Below are positions 20,636-29,196 of a stretch of 63,562 bases of DNA, in pieces; position 1 is the stretch's first letter; each line of letters opens with the position of its first letter. The notes under the pieces were generated by a model, which saw only the letters and a program-made list of their open reading frames with translations, was not told the DNA's origin and did no database searches. A program made the translations under genes and the position numbers. The DNA comes from DATLGD01 sp035540755 (GTDB taxonomy: Bacteria > Actinomycetota > Actinomycetes > Mycobacteriales > SCTD01): contig DATLGD010000184.1 in NCBI GenBank assembly GCA_035540755.1, positions 1-63,562 of the forward strand, in the 5' to 3' direction.

Positions 20636-21478
20636 GTGGCCCGGCAACCGGACGGACCGCCCCCGCCTCCCACCGTCCTGCGGGTGCGCGTCCGCTACAC
20701 CAAGCGGGGTCGGCTGCGCTTCACCAGCCACCGCGACATCGCCCGCGCCTTCGAGCGCGCGCTGCGGCGAGCCCGAGTGCCGATGGCCTACTCGGCCGGC
20801 TTCTCGCCCCACCCGAAGATCAGCTGGGTCGGCGCGGCGCCCACCGGAGTGGCCTCCGAGGCCGAGTACGTCGAGCTGGGGCTGGCCGAGCGGGTCGGGT
20901 TGGAGCAGCTCCGCGCCGACCTCGACGAGAGCCTGCCGACCGGCATCGACGTCGTCGAGGTGGTCGAGGCGCCGGCCGGCACGAGCCTCCCCGACCGGGT
21001 GCAGGCCTCGCACTGGACGGTGCGCCTGCCAGGGGTCGACCCGGCGGCCGCCGACCGGGCCGTCGCGGCGTTCCTCGGACAGGACAGCGTCGTCGTCGAG
21101 CGGCTCACCAAGAACGGGATGCGCCCGCTCGACGCCCGCGCCGCCGTCGTCCGGATGAGCGCCGGAACGTCCCCGACCGGCGCGGCTGCGCCCGGCGATG
21201 ATCGCCCGTGTGCAACACTCGACCTGGTCGTGCGGCATCTGACGCCCGCCGTCCGACCCGACGACGTCCTGTCCGGACTCCGTTCCGTGGCCGACCTCGT
21301 GCCGCCGGTGCCTCCCGAGGCCACCCGGCTGGCACAGGGGCCGCTGCTGGAGTCCGGCGAGGTCGGCGACCCGCTCGCACCCGACCGCGCGCCTCTCGAG
21401 GCGAGCGTCGGGGGAACGCGACAGGACGCCGGGCTCGTACCCGACAGGCCTGCCGCCGGCGCGACGCCCTCGGGCTGA
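20636..21478 (+). CDS. TIGR03936 family radical SAM-associated protein (DUF2344)
   Basis: Companion of the preceding radical SAM enzyme, 280 aa; in some bacteria the two are fused. The conserved start VRVRYTKRGRLRFTSHRD and SAGFSPHPKISW mark DUF2344. The C-terminal 60 residues look disordered. The GTG at 20636 follows GAGGAGCG. Molecular role is unknown; conserved linkage implies that the two proteins act together. Confidence 0.88.
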   Translation: MARQPDGPPPPPTVLRVRVRYTKRGRLRFTSHRDIARAFERALRRARVPMAYSAGFSPHPKISWVGAAPTGVASEAEYVELGLAERVGLEQLRADLDESLPTGIDVVEVVEAPAGTSLPDRVQASHWTVRLPGVDPAAADRAVAAFLGQDSVVVERLTKNGMRPLDARAAVVRMSAGTSPTGAAAPGDDRPCATLDLVVRHLTPAVRPDDVLSGLRSVADLVPPVPPEATRLAQGPLLESGEVGDPLAPDRAPLEASVGGTRQDAGLVPDRPAAGATPSG

Positions 21479-21582
21479 GCGCACCTCCAGACTTCTGACC
21501 GGCGCCGGCCGACCGGCCGGAGCCGGCACGACCCCCCGGTCGGCACGCACGCGTCACGCGCCGGCCAGAGACCGGAGAACCG

Positions 21583-24500
21583 GTGCTCGACACCGACCCG
21601 ACCGACCCCAGCCAGACCACCCCCGGCGAGCAGGGCGCGCCCCTCGACGGGACGGCGCCCCCGCCCGTCAAGGCGCCCCGCCGCCGACGCGCCACCAAGG
21701 CCTCGGCGGCCCCCGCCGCCGACGGCCCAGCCGCTGACAGCCCCGCCGACGGCCAGGCGGCGGCAGCGACGGCGGGTGCGCCGGCGGCCGACGCACCCGA
21801 CGACGCCGGCACCGAGACCGACGCCGCCCCTCGCAAGCGCGCGCCGCGCAAGCGCGCACCCAAGAAGGCCGCTGCCGCCGAGCCGGCGCCCGGCGACGAC
21901 GCCGGCACGGAGCCCGTCGCACCGGCCGTGGAGGACGACGTCGCCGTGGTCGAGGCCGCCGCGGACGACACGACCGCTCCGCTGGAGCCGCCGGCCCCCC
22001 GCACCCGCTCCCGGGTCCGCAAGGCCCCTGCGGTAGTCCCGTTCCAGGCACCGGAGCCGGCCGCTGCCGACCCGGACGAGGAGCCGGCGCCGGCACCCCG
22101 ACGTCGTCGCCGGGCAGGCACCGCCGGCGCGGTCTCGCCGGCCGAGCTCGTGCCGACCCTGATCGAGCCGGCATCGGCCCCCGCCGCCGACGAGGAGCCG
22201 GACGACGAGGACGACGCCGACGACACCCCAGCCCTCGAGGACGGCGACCGGCCTCGCCGGCGCCGTCGGGGCCGCCGGGGTCGCGGCCGCCGCGCCGAGG
22301 GCGAGGCCGGCGGCGAGGACAGCGACGACGGCAGCGACGACGAGGAGCCCGCCGCCGCTCCGTCGGGCCGTCGCGGCGGCAAGGCTGCCGACGACCCCGA
22401 CGAGTCCGCCGAGGACGGTGCCGACGAGGCTCCGGGCGCCGGCGCCGACAGCGACGACGGCGACGACGACACGCCGAACGGCACCCGCCGTCGACGCCGT
22501 CGTCGCCGCCGCGGCGGGAACGGCGACGGCGACGACGACGAGCCCAGCACCGTCGTGCACGTCCGCGAGCCGCGCCAGCGAAGCAGCCGTGCCAAGGACG
22601 GCGGCGGCGCGGCCGACGAGGACGGCGTGCGGGGCATCTCCGGCTCGACTCGGATGGCCGCCAAGCGCGTGCGCCGGCAGGAGGGCCGCGACAGCGGTCG
22701 CCGGCGCCAGCCGATCCTGTCCGAGGCCGAGTTCCTCGCCCGCCGCGAGGCCGTCGACCGCACGATGGTCGTGCGCCAGCAGGGCGACCGCACGCAGATC
22801 GCCGTGCTCGAGGACGGCGTGCTCGTCGAGCACTACGTGACCCGGGCCAGCGCGCAGTCCTACGTCGGCAACGTCTACCTCGGCCGGGTCCAGAACGTGC
22901 TCCCGAGCATGGAGGCCGCGTTCGTCGACATCGGCAAGGGGCGCAACGCCGTCCTCTACGCAGGCGAGGTCAACTGGGCCGGCGTCGGCAGCGGCGCCCG
23001 CAAGATCGAGACGCACCTGAAGTCCGGCCAGGAGGTCCTGGTCCAGGTCAGCAAGGAGCCGATCGGCACCAAGGGCGCCCGTCTCACCGGCCAGGTCAGC
23101 CTGCCGGGCCGGTACCTGGTCTACGTGCCCGAGGGCTCGATGACCGGCATCAGCCGCAAGCTGCCCGAGAAGGAGCGCGACCGGCTCAAGACGATCCTCA
23201 AGAAGGTCGTCCCGGACGAGGCCGGCGTGATCATCCGCACCGCGGCGGAGGGGGCCTCGGAGGAGGAGATCGCCGGCGACGTGCGCCGCCTGCAGGCGCA
23301 GTGGGAGGTCATCTCGACCAAGGCGCAGCAGGGTGGCGCGCCCAAGCTGCTGCACGCCGAGCCCGACCTCGTCATCCGCGTCATCCGCGACGTCTTCAAC
23401 GAGGACTTCCGCTCGCTGGTCGTCCAGGGCGACAGCGAGTGGGAGACCATCCGCGACTACGTCGAGTTCGTGGCCCCCGACCTCGCGCCGCGGCTGTCCC
23501 GGCACACCTCCGAGAAGGACGTGTTCACCGAGCACCGCATCGACGAGCAGCTGGCCAAGGCGCTCGACCGCAAGGTGTACCTGCCCTCGGGCGGGTCGCT
23601 GGTCATCGACCGCACCGAGGCGATGGTCGTCATCGACGTCAACACCGGCAAGTACGTCGGCAAGGGCGGCAACCTCGAGGAGACGGTCACCCGCAACAAC
23701 CTCGAGGCGGCCGAGGAGATCGCCCGTCAGCTGCGGCTGCGCGACCTCGGCGGCATCGTCGTCGTCGACTTCATCGACATGGTGCTCGAGAGCAACCGGG
23801 ACCTGGTCGTCCGGCGGCTCGTGGAGTGCATGGCCCGCGACCGCACGAAGCACCAGGTGGCCGAGGTGACCTCGCTCGGGCTGGTGCAGATGACCCGCAA
23901 GCGGGTCGGGCAGGGGCTGCTGGAGTCGTTCAGCGAGCCGTGCGAGCGCTGCAACGGCCGCGGCGTGCTGGTGAGCACCGAGCCCGTCGACGCCCCCCGC
24001 GGCGGCGGCGGCTCGGGCGACGGCGAGCGGCGCGACGGCCGGGACAGGGGCCGCGGCCGGGGGCGCAAGGACGCCGACGGCAAGGGCTCTGAGGGCGCCG
24101 AGAGCAAGGGCTCCGAGGGCAGGGACGGCGACGGCAGTACCGCCGACGGCAAGGGCTCGCCGGAGGCCGGCACGGAGGGCGGCGGCCGCGCCCGCGGTGA
24201 GGGTCGGAGCCGCGGCAGGGACGGTCGCCCCGCCGAGGACGCCGCTCCTGCCGACAGCCCGACCGCCGACCGGCCCGAGGGGGACGGCGCCGTGGACGAC
24301 CGCACCGAGACCGCCGAGCGCTCCGGCGGCCGCCGCCGGCGCCGCTCTGGCCGGGGGAGCGGCACCGCCACGGTGCCGCCGTCCGACGAGGTCGCCGAGC
24401 TGCTGGCGGACGCGCCGCCGGACCTCGCCGACCAGCCTCCGTCCGACGACGAGGACCAGCCGATCACCCCGCCGCTGGCCTCCGTCTCCGACCCCGCGCC

Positions 24501-24684
24501 GGCCGACGAGGCGGCGGGCGACAACGACGCCGGCGCACCGCCCGCGGTGGTGCCCGACGTGCCCGATGCCCCGGCCGCCGAGCCGACGTCCGCGCCCGAC
24601 GAGCCCCCGGTCGCCGCCGAGGCGGCTCCGCGTCGACGCCGCCGCGCCACCAGCCGACCGCCGGGCCCGCCCGTGGTGTCCTGA
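21583..24684 (+). CDS. rne: Ribonuclease E/G family protein
   Basis: Endoribonuclease for mRNA turnover and rRNA/tRNA processing. The catalytic core runs from about residue 370 to 790. It has an S1 domain (YVGNVYLGRVQNVLPSM), the catalytic aspartates Asp685 (VIDVNTGKY) and Asp732 (DFIDM), and a zinc-link Cys787-x2-Cys790 (CERCNGRG). The core is flanked by a disordered N-terminal extension of about 370 residues with alternating acidic and Arg-rich blocks, and by a tail of about 240 residues rich in Gly, Arg, Asp and Pro. This arrangement, with long extensions on both sides, is known from actinobacterial RNase E/RNase ES. Length 1033 aa. GTG start with CGGAG upstream. Confidence 0.93.
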   Translation: MLDTDPTDPSQTTPGEQGAPLDGTAPPPVKAPRRRRATKASAAPAADGPAADSPADGQAAAATAGAPAADAPDDAGTETDAAPRKRAPRKRAPKKAAAAEPAPGDDAGTEPVAPAVEDDVAVVEAAADDTTAPLEPPAPRTRSRVRKAPAVVPFQAPEPAAADPDEEPAPAPRRRRRAGTAGAVSPAELVPTLIEPASAPAADEEPDDEDDADDTPALEDGDRPRRRRRGRRGRGRRAEGEAGGEDSDDGSDDEEPAAAPSGRRGGKAADDPDESAEDGADEAPGAGADSDDGDDDTPNGTRRRRRRRRRGGNGDGDDDEPSTVVHVREPRQRSSRAKDGGGAADEDGVRGISGSTRMAAKRVRRQEGRDSGRRRQPILSEAEFLARREAVDRTMVVRQQGDRTQIAVLEDGVLVEHYVTRASAQSYVGNVYLGRVQNVLPSMEAAFVDIGKGRNAVLYAGEVNWAGVGSGARKIETHLKSGQEVLVQVSKEPIGTKGARLTGQVSLPGRYLVYVPEGSMTGISRKLPEKERDRLKTILKKVVPDEAGVIIRTAAEGASEEEIAGDVRRLQAQWEVISTKAQQGGAPKLLHAEPDLVIRVIRDVFNEDFRSLVVQGDSEWETIRDYVEFVAPDLAPRLSRHTSEKDVFTEHRIDEQLAKALDRKVYLPSGGSLVIDRTEAMVVIDVNTGKYVGKGGNLEETVTRNNLEAAEEIARQLRLRDLGGIVVVDFIDMVLESNRDLVVRRLVECMARDRTKHQVAEVTSLGLVQMTRKRVGQGLLESFSEPCERCNGRGVLVSTEPVDAPRGGGGSGDGERRDGRDRGRGRGRKDADGKGSEGAESKGSEGRDGDGSTADGKGSPEAGTEGGGRARGEGRSRGRDGRPAEDAAPADSPTADRPEGDGAVDDRTETAERSGGRRRRRSGRGSGTATVPPSDEVAELLADAPPDLADQPPSDDEDQPITPPLASVSDPAPADEAAGDNDAGAPPAVVPDVPDAPAAEPTSAPDEPPVAAEAAPRRRRRATSRPPGPPVVS

Positions 24685-24687
24685 CCG

Positions 24688-25383
24688 GTGCGGCCAGGAC
24701 TGCCGCCGATCCCGCCGCCGCCCCCGCGGCGGCCGTGGGTGCTGCCTGTCGCCGCCGCCGTGCTCGCGCTGCTCGTGGGTGCGGGCGGCACCCTGCTGCT
24801 GCTGGCCGGCGGACAGGGGAGCCAGGACCGGGACGACCAGCTCGCCGTGCAGCCGAGCCCGGCGGAGACCCCGCCGCCGGTGCCCGAGGCCCCGCCGGAG
24901 CCGCCTGCGCCGCCGCCCGGCGGGCCGGTGACCTTCGAGGGCATCGGCCTGGAGCTCCCGCCGGGCTGGCTGCTCGAGGACGACGGCGCGGGCACCGGCT
25001 GCGTCACCCGCACGCCGGGTGCCTGCGAGCTGAGAGTCCTGCTCGTACCGGTCGCCCGGGAGCGGTCGGACGTCGAGTTCCAGACGCCCGAGCCCGACGC
25101 GCCGCTCGGCTGGTACCTCGGCACGGACGTGCCGGGCTGCGAGGCCGGCAACGCGCAGGGGCGGCTGGTGGTCCGCGAGCTGCGGGCCGTCGACGACAAG
25201 CAGGCCGCCTACCGCGAGTGGGACGTCACCTGCGGAGGCGACCCGCACGTCCCCGCGCGGCCGCGGCTGTGGTGGCTGCCCAAGACCCTGCTGGCCTTCC
25301 TCGACGAGAGCGACGACGAGAGCGTCGACCCGGTGCTCGACGAGATCGTGCGCACCGCCGACCTCGGCGCCGTCGCCCGCTGA
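24688..25383 (+). CDS. Membrane-anchored hypothetical protein with proline-rich linker
   Basis: Unrecognised 231-aa protein. It starts with a Pro-rich segment, one membrane helix (about residues 14-36, LPVAAAVLALLVGAGG), then a Pro/Glu-rich linker and an extracytoplasmic domain with four cysteines (GC, AC, GC and TCGG motifs) that could form disulfides. The start GTG lies 3 bases after the rne stop, so it is probably expressed with rne. No family could be assigned by eye. Confidence 0.75.
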   Translation: MRPGLPPIPPPPPRRPWVLPVAAAVLALLVGAGGTLLLLAGGQGSQDRDDQLAVQPSPAETPPPVPEAPPEPPAPPPGGPVTFEGIGLELPPGWLLEDDGAGTGCVTRTPGACELRVLLVPVARERSDVEFQTPEPDAPLGWYLGTDVPGCEAGNAQGRLVVRELRAVDDKQAAYREWDVTCGGDPHVPARPRLWWLPKTLLAFLDESDDESVDPVLDEIVRTADLGAVAR

Positions 25384-25414
25384 CCGGGACCGCGCGCGGG
25401 GGCCTCCCGCGGCG

Positions 25415-25444
25415 TTCGACGCTCGGCGGACCGTCCGGTAGTCT
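25415..25444 (+). promoter_or_regulatory. Promoter of rplU-rpmA
   Basis: TTCGAC (25415-25420) and TAGTCT (25439-25444) with an 18-base spacer fit a housekeeping promoter. The predicted leader is about 108 bases and contains a hairpin, CGCTCC (25501-25506) with GGAGCG (25511-25516), which could serve L21 autoregulation. Confidence 0.5.
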
Positions 25445-25558
25445 CCTCGAGTCGCGTGCCCGCACGCGCCGCTCCGCTGCGCCCGCGGTGGCCGACCTCC
25501 CGCTCCTGGGGGAGCGACCGGCCCGCGGACCCGGCCCGACCGTTCGAGGAGTCCCACC

Positions 25559-25870
25559 GTGTACGCCATCGTCAAGACCGGCGGCAAGCAGTACAAGGTC
25601 GCCGTCGGTGACGTCGTCGAGGTCGAGAAGGTCTCGGGCGCCGTCGGCGACGCGGTCGCCCTGCCGGCGCTGCTCCTCGTGGACGGCACCGACGTCACCA
25701 CCGACGCCGAGGCGCTCGCCGGCGTCTCGGTGAGCGGCGAGGTCGTCGCCCACACCAAGGGCCCCAAGATCCGCATCATGAACTACAAGAACAAGACCGG
25801 TTACAAGCGCCGGATGGGTCACCGCCAGCAGCTGACCCAGGTCCGCGTCACCGACATCGCGAAGGGCTGA
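25559..25870 (+). CDS. rplU: 50S ribosomal protein L21
   Basis: Large-subunit ribosomal protein, 103 aa, starting YAIVKTGGKQYKV as in other L21 proteins and containing IMNYKNKTGYKRRMGHRQ. The GTG at 25559 follows GAGGAG at 25546-25551. It is cotranscribed with rpmA, 6 bases downstream. Confidence 0.97.
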   Translation: MYAIVKTGGKQYKVAVGDVVEVEKVSGAVGDAVALPALLLVDGTDVTTDAEALAGVSVSGEVVAHTKGPKIRIMNYKNKTGYKRRMGHRQQLTQVRVTDIAKG

Positions 25871-25876
25871 CCCGAG

Positions 25877-26131
25877 ATGGCTCACAAGAAGGGCGCGAGC
25901 TCCTCGCGCAACGGCCGCGACTCGAACGCGCAGTACCTCGGCGTGAAGCGCTTCGGCGGGCAGGTCGTCAAGGCCGGCGAGATCCTCGTCCGCCAGCGCG
26001 GCACCCACTTCCACCCGGGCACCAGCGTCGGGCGCGGCAAGGACGACACCCTGTTCGCCCTCGAGGCGGGCGCCGTCGAGTTCGGCCGCAAGCGCGACCG
26101 CAAGACCGTCAACATCGTCCCGGTCGGCTAG
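25877..26131 (+). CDS. rpmA: 50S ribosomal protein L27
   Basis: Large-subunit protein whose N-terminal tail reaches the peptidyl transferase centre. The 84-aa sequence begins AHKKGASSSRNGRDSNAQ and contains RQRGTHFHPG. It lacks a cleavable extension such as that of staphylococcal L27. It follows rplU and is followed by a strong hairpin, so obgE may be partly uncoupled. Confidence 0.97.
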   Translation: MAHKKGASSSRNGRDSNAQYLGVKRFGGQVVKAGEILVRQRGTHFHPGTSVGRGKDDTLFALEAGAVEFGRKRDRKTVNIVPVG

Positions 26132-26149
26132 CCGACCGCACCTCGCGAC

Positions 26150-26179
26150 AGGGCGGGCCGGCGCTGCCGGACCCGCCCT
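26150..26179 (+). terminator. Hairpin terminator after rpmA
   Basis: AGGGCGGGCCGGC (26150-26162) pairs with GCCGGACCCGCCCT (26166-26179), with one bulged base and a 3-base loop. Only a short T run follows, as is usual in GC-rich actinobacteria. It lies between rpmA and obgE. Confidence 0.65.
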
Positions 26180-26202
26180 TCGTGCGTCCAGAGGAGAGAC
26201 CC

Positions 26203-27702
26203 GTGACGACCTTCGTCGACCGCGTCGTGCTGCACGTCGCCGCCGGCGACGGCGGGCACGGCTGCAGCTCGGTGCACCGCGAGAAGTTCAAGCCGCTCGG
26301 CGGGCCGGACGGTGCCGACGGCGGTCACGGCGGCGACGTCGTGCTCGTCGTCGACCACAACGTCACGACCCTGCTCGACTACCACCACCGGCCGCACCAG
26401 CGGGCCACCAGCGGCAAGCCCGGCCAGGGGTCGATGCGCTCCGGCGCCAACGGCGAGACGCTCGAGCTGCCGGTGCCCAGCGGCACGGTGGTGCTCGGCA
26501 CGGACGGCGAGCAGATCGCCGACCTCGTCGGCGCGGGCACCCGCTTCGTCGTCGCCCGGGGCGGCCGCGGCGGCCTGGGCAACGCCAGCCTGGCCAGCAC
26601 CAAGCGCAAAGCGCCTGGCTTCGCACTGCTCGGTGAGCCCGGCGAGGCGCGCGACGTCGTGCTCGAGCTCAAGAGCGTCGCCGACGTGGCGCTGGTGGGC
26701 TTCCCGAGCGCCGGGAAGTCCTCGCTCGTCGCAGCCCTCTCGGCAGCCCGGCCGAAGATCGCCGACTACCCGTTCACGACGCTCGTGCCGAACCTCGGCG
26801 TCGTCATGGCCGGCGGTGCGCGGTTCACCGTCGCCGACGTCCCCGGCCTGATCCCCGGCGCGTCCGAGGGCAAGGGGCTCGGCCTGGACTTCCTGCGGCA
26901 CGTCGAGCGCTGCGCGGTGCTCGTGCACGTGCTCGACTGCGCCACGCTCGAGCCCGACCGCGACCCGGTCAGCGACCTCGAGGCGATCGAGCGCGAGCTC
27001 GAGCAGTACAAGGACGACGCCGCCCGCCTCACCACCCGTCCCCGCCTCGTCGTGCTGAACAAGGTCGACGTGCCGGAGGCCCGTGACCTCGCCGACCTCG
27101 TGCGCCCCGACCTCGAGGAGCGCGGCTTCGAGGTGCTGACGGTCTCGGCTGCCAGCCACGAGGGGCTGCGCGAGCTGTCGTTCGCCATGGCCCGGCTGGT
27201 CGAGGCCGACCGCAGCGCCCGTCCGGTCGAGGAGGCCACCCGGATCGTCCTGCGGCCGACGGCCGTCGACGACGCCGGCTTCACGGTCTCGCGCAGCAGC
27301 GACGGCTTCCTCGTCGAGGGGTCGAAGCCCGAGCGCTGGGTGCAGCAGACCGACTTCTCCAACGAGGAGGCGGTCGGCTACCTCGCCGACCGCCTGGCCC
27401 GCCTCGGCGTCGAGGAGGAGCTCGCCAAGGCCGGCGCCGAACCGGGCGCTCCGGTGACCATCGGCGAGGTCGTGTTCGACTGGCAGCCCACCCAGATGCA
27501 GCAGTTCGCCAGCGGGATGCGGGGCGTCGACGCCCGGCTCGAGGACGGCAGCCGGGTACCCGCCGACGAGCGGCGCGTGCGGAAGGACCTGCGCCGCGCC
27601 GAGCGGATGGGGCTCGACGCCACCGAGCTCGAGGCCGAGCTGACCGCTCTGCGCGCCAAGCGCGGCCTCGGCGCCGACCTGCCCGGCGACAGCGGCTCGT
27701 GA
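26203..27702 (+). CDS. obgE: GTPase ObgE/CgtA
   Basis: Ribosome-assembly GTPase that monitors the 50S subunit. It has an Obg domain (about 1-160, glycine-rich, GGHGGDVVLVVD), a G domain with Walker A GFPSAGKSS (166-174), NKVD as G4, and a C-terminal OCT domain. After the OCT domain about 60 charged residues remain. The chosen start is the GTG at 26203, preceded by GAGGAGAG; a GTG at 26182 would add only seven unlikely residues. Product 499 aa. The stop overlaps the proB GTG. Confidence 0.95.
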   Translation: MTTFVDRVVLHVAAGDGGHGCSSVHREKFKPLGGPDGADGGHGGDVVLVVDHNVTTLLDYHHRPHQRATSGKPGQGSMRSGANGETLELPVPSGTVVLGTDGEQIADLVGAGTRFVVARGGRGGLGNASLASTKRKAPGFALLGEPGEARDVVLELKSVADVALVGFPSAGKSSLVAALSAARPKIADYPFTTLVPNLGVVMAGGARFTVADVPGLIPGASEGKGLGLDFLRHVERCAVLVHVLDCATLEPDRDPVSDLEAIERELEQYKDDAARLTTRPRLVVLNKVDVPEARDLADLVRPDLEERGFEVLTVSAASHEGLRELSFAMARLVEADRSARPVEEATRIVLRPTAVDDAGFTVSRSSDGFLVEGSKPERWVQQTDFSNEEAVGYLADRLARLGVEEELAKAGAEPGAPVTIGEVVFDWQPTQMQQFASGMRGVDARLEDGSRVPADERRVRKDLRRAERMGLDATELEAELTALRAKRGLGADLPGDSGS

Positions 27703-28793
27703 GCCGGGAGGCGGTCGCGGGAGCCGGCCGGCTGGTCGTGAAGGTCGGCAGCTCCTCGCTCACCACCGCCGACGGCGGGCTCGACCCGGCCCGGCTCGAC
27801 GCACTCGTCGACGCCCTGGCTGCCCGCGAGGGGGAGCTGCTGCTGGTCTCGTCCGGGGCGATCGCGGCCGGCCTGGCCCCGCTCGGGCTGCGCCGCCGGC
27901 CGCGGGACCTCGCCACGCAGCAGGCGGCGGCCTCGGTCGGGCAGTCGATGCTGGTGCAGCGCTACGCCGGCTCGTTCGGGCGGCACGGCCGGACCGTCGG
28001 TCAGGTGCTGCTCACCGCCGACGACGTCGTCCGTCGCTCGCACTACCGCAACGCCCAGCGCACCCTGGAGCGGCTGCTGGCGCTCGGCGTCGTCCCGGTC
28101 GTGAACGAGAACGACACGGTCGCCAACGACGAGATCCGCTTCGGCGACAACGACCGGCTGGCCGCCCTCGTGGCGCACCTGGTCCGCGCCGACGCGCTGG
28201 TGCTGCTGTCCGACGTCGACGGCCTGTACGACGGCGACCCGCGCCGGCCCGGCGCCCGCAAGCTCGCCGAGGTGAGCGGGCCGGACGACCTCGCCGACGT
28301 CGACGCCGGCGGCACCGGCACGGCGGGCCTCGGCAGCGGCGGCATGGCGAGCAAGGTGCAGGCCGCCGCCATGGCCACCGGGGCCGGTGTCCCCGTGCTG
28401 CTGACGTCGACGGCGGAGGTGGCGGCCGGCCTGCGCGGCGAGGGCGGCACGCTGTTCGCCGCGACCGGCACCCGGGCTCCCGGCCGGCTGCTGTGGCTGG
28501 CGCACGCCTCCACCCCGCTCGGCCGGCTGGTGCTCGACGAGGGCGCCGTCGCCGCGGTGTGCGTCCGCCGCGCGTCGCTGCTGCCGGCCGGCGTCACCGC
28601 CGTGGAGGGCGACTTCCAGGCCGGCGATCCGGTGGAGCTCGTGGGTCCGGCCGGCGCTCCGGTGGCCCGCGGCCTGGTGGCGTACGACGCCGTCGAGCTC
28701 CCGGCGCTGCTCGGCCGGTCGACGCGCGAGCTGGGGCTGCGCGAGGTGGTGCACCGCGACGACCTGGTGGTGCTCGGCCGCTCCGCCCGCTGA
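27699..28793 (+). CDS. proB: Glutamate 5-kinase
   Basis: First step of proline synthesis: ATP-dependent phosphorylation of glutamate. It has an amino-acid kinase domain (LVVKVGSSSLT at the N-terminus, SSGAIAAG, VNENDTVANDEIRFGDND) and a C-terminal PUA domain from about residue 270. The 364-aa length fits the PUA-containing form. The GTG overlaps the obgE stop. proA, the next enzyme, lies about 400 bases on, separated by a small ORF. Confidence 0.95.
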   Translation: MSREAVAGAGRLVVKVGSSSLTTADGGLDPARLDALVDALAAREGELLLVSSGAIAAGLAPLGLRRRPRDLATQQAAASVGQSMLVQRYAGSFGRHGRTVGQVLLTADDVVRRSHYRNAQRTLERLLALGVVPVVNENDTVANDEIRFGDNDRLAALVAHLVRADALVLLSDVDGLYDGDPRRPGARKLAEVSGPDDLADVDAGGTGTAGLGSGGMASKVQAAAMATGAGVPVLLTSTAEVAAGLRGEGGTLFAATGTRAPGRLLWLAHASTPLGRLVLDEGAVAAVCVRRASLLPAGVTAVEGDFQAGDPVELVGPAGAPVARGLVAYDAVELPALLGRSTRELGLREVVHRDDLVVLGRSAR

Positions 28794-28863
28794 CCCCTGA
28801 CGACGGCCAGCGCACCGGCTCCGGGCGGTGACAGAGGTGCCCTGTCGGGGTAGGCGAGACGGC

Positions 28864-29124
28864 ATGTCCACTGTCTGGCTCGTCCCTGAAGGCACCGACT
28901 CCGCCGAGAGCGCCACCGACGGCGACTACCTGCTGCGCCCGCGCGGCACCGACCAGTACGAGATCGGCAAGATGACGTCGGCCTGCACCTGGATCGGCAC
29001 GCTCTCGGCCGACCTGCTGCCCGACCTGCCGTCGGTCGACGGGGCCCAGGAGGCGCCGGAGCAGCACACGCTGCTCGCGGCGGTCCAGGGTGTCGAGTCC
29101 GCGGAGCAGCACCGCGGCGGCTGA
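28864..29124 (+). CDS. Small acidic hypothetical protein between proB and proA
   Basis: Unrecognised 86-aa ORF. The ATG at 28864 is preferred because the sequence from there (STVWLVPEGTDSAESATDGD) reads as a globular acidic protein; a GTG at 28828 would add 12 Arg/Cys-containing residues. It contains two Trp residues and LLRPRGTDQYEIGKM. It is followed within 6 bases by the large palindrome upstream of proA. Function unknown. Confidence 0.55.
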   Translation: MSTVWLVPEGTDSAESATDGDYLLRPRGTDQYEIGKMTSACTWIGTLSADLLPDLPSVDGAQEAPEQHTLLAAVQGVESAEQHRGG

Positions 29125-29130
29125 CCCCCA

Positions 29131-29164
29131 GGAAATCAACAGCACCCTGGTGCTGTGGATTTCC
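29131..29164. promoter_or_regulatory. 34-bp near-perfect palindrome upstream of proA
   Basis: GGAAATCAACAGCACC (29131-29146) and GGTGCTGTGGATTTCC (29149-29164) are complementary at 15 of 16 positions around a central CT. It is AT-richer than its surroundings. It ends 20 bases upstream of the proA -10 box, that is, across the -35 region. It may be a repressor/activator operator or the terminator of the preceding unit; there is no T-tract. Confidence 0.6.
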
Positions 29165-29183
29165 GGGCGGGGGCTGTCGCTCG

Positions 29184-29189
29184 TAGGCT
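29184..29189 (+). promoter_or_regulatory. -10 box of leaderless proA promoter
   Basis: TAGGCT ends 7 bases before the proA ATG, so the transcript would start at the initiation codon. The palindrome at 29131-29164 covers the -35 position. Confidence 0.55.
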
Positions 29190-29196
29190 GGTCGGT

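Noticed and set aside
20788..25779. Open frame of 1663 codons on the minus strand opposite rne and its neighbours
   Set aside because: It is an antisense shadow created by GC-rich third positions; its product is low-complexity Ser/Ala/Arg/Gly sequence with no domain, while the plus strand carries clear RNase E, DUF2344, L21 and other genes.
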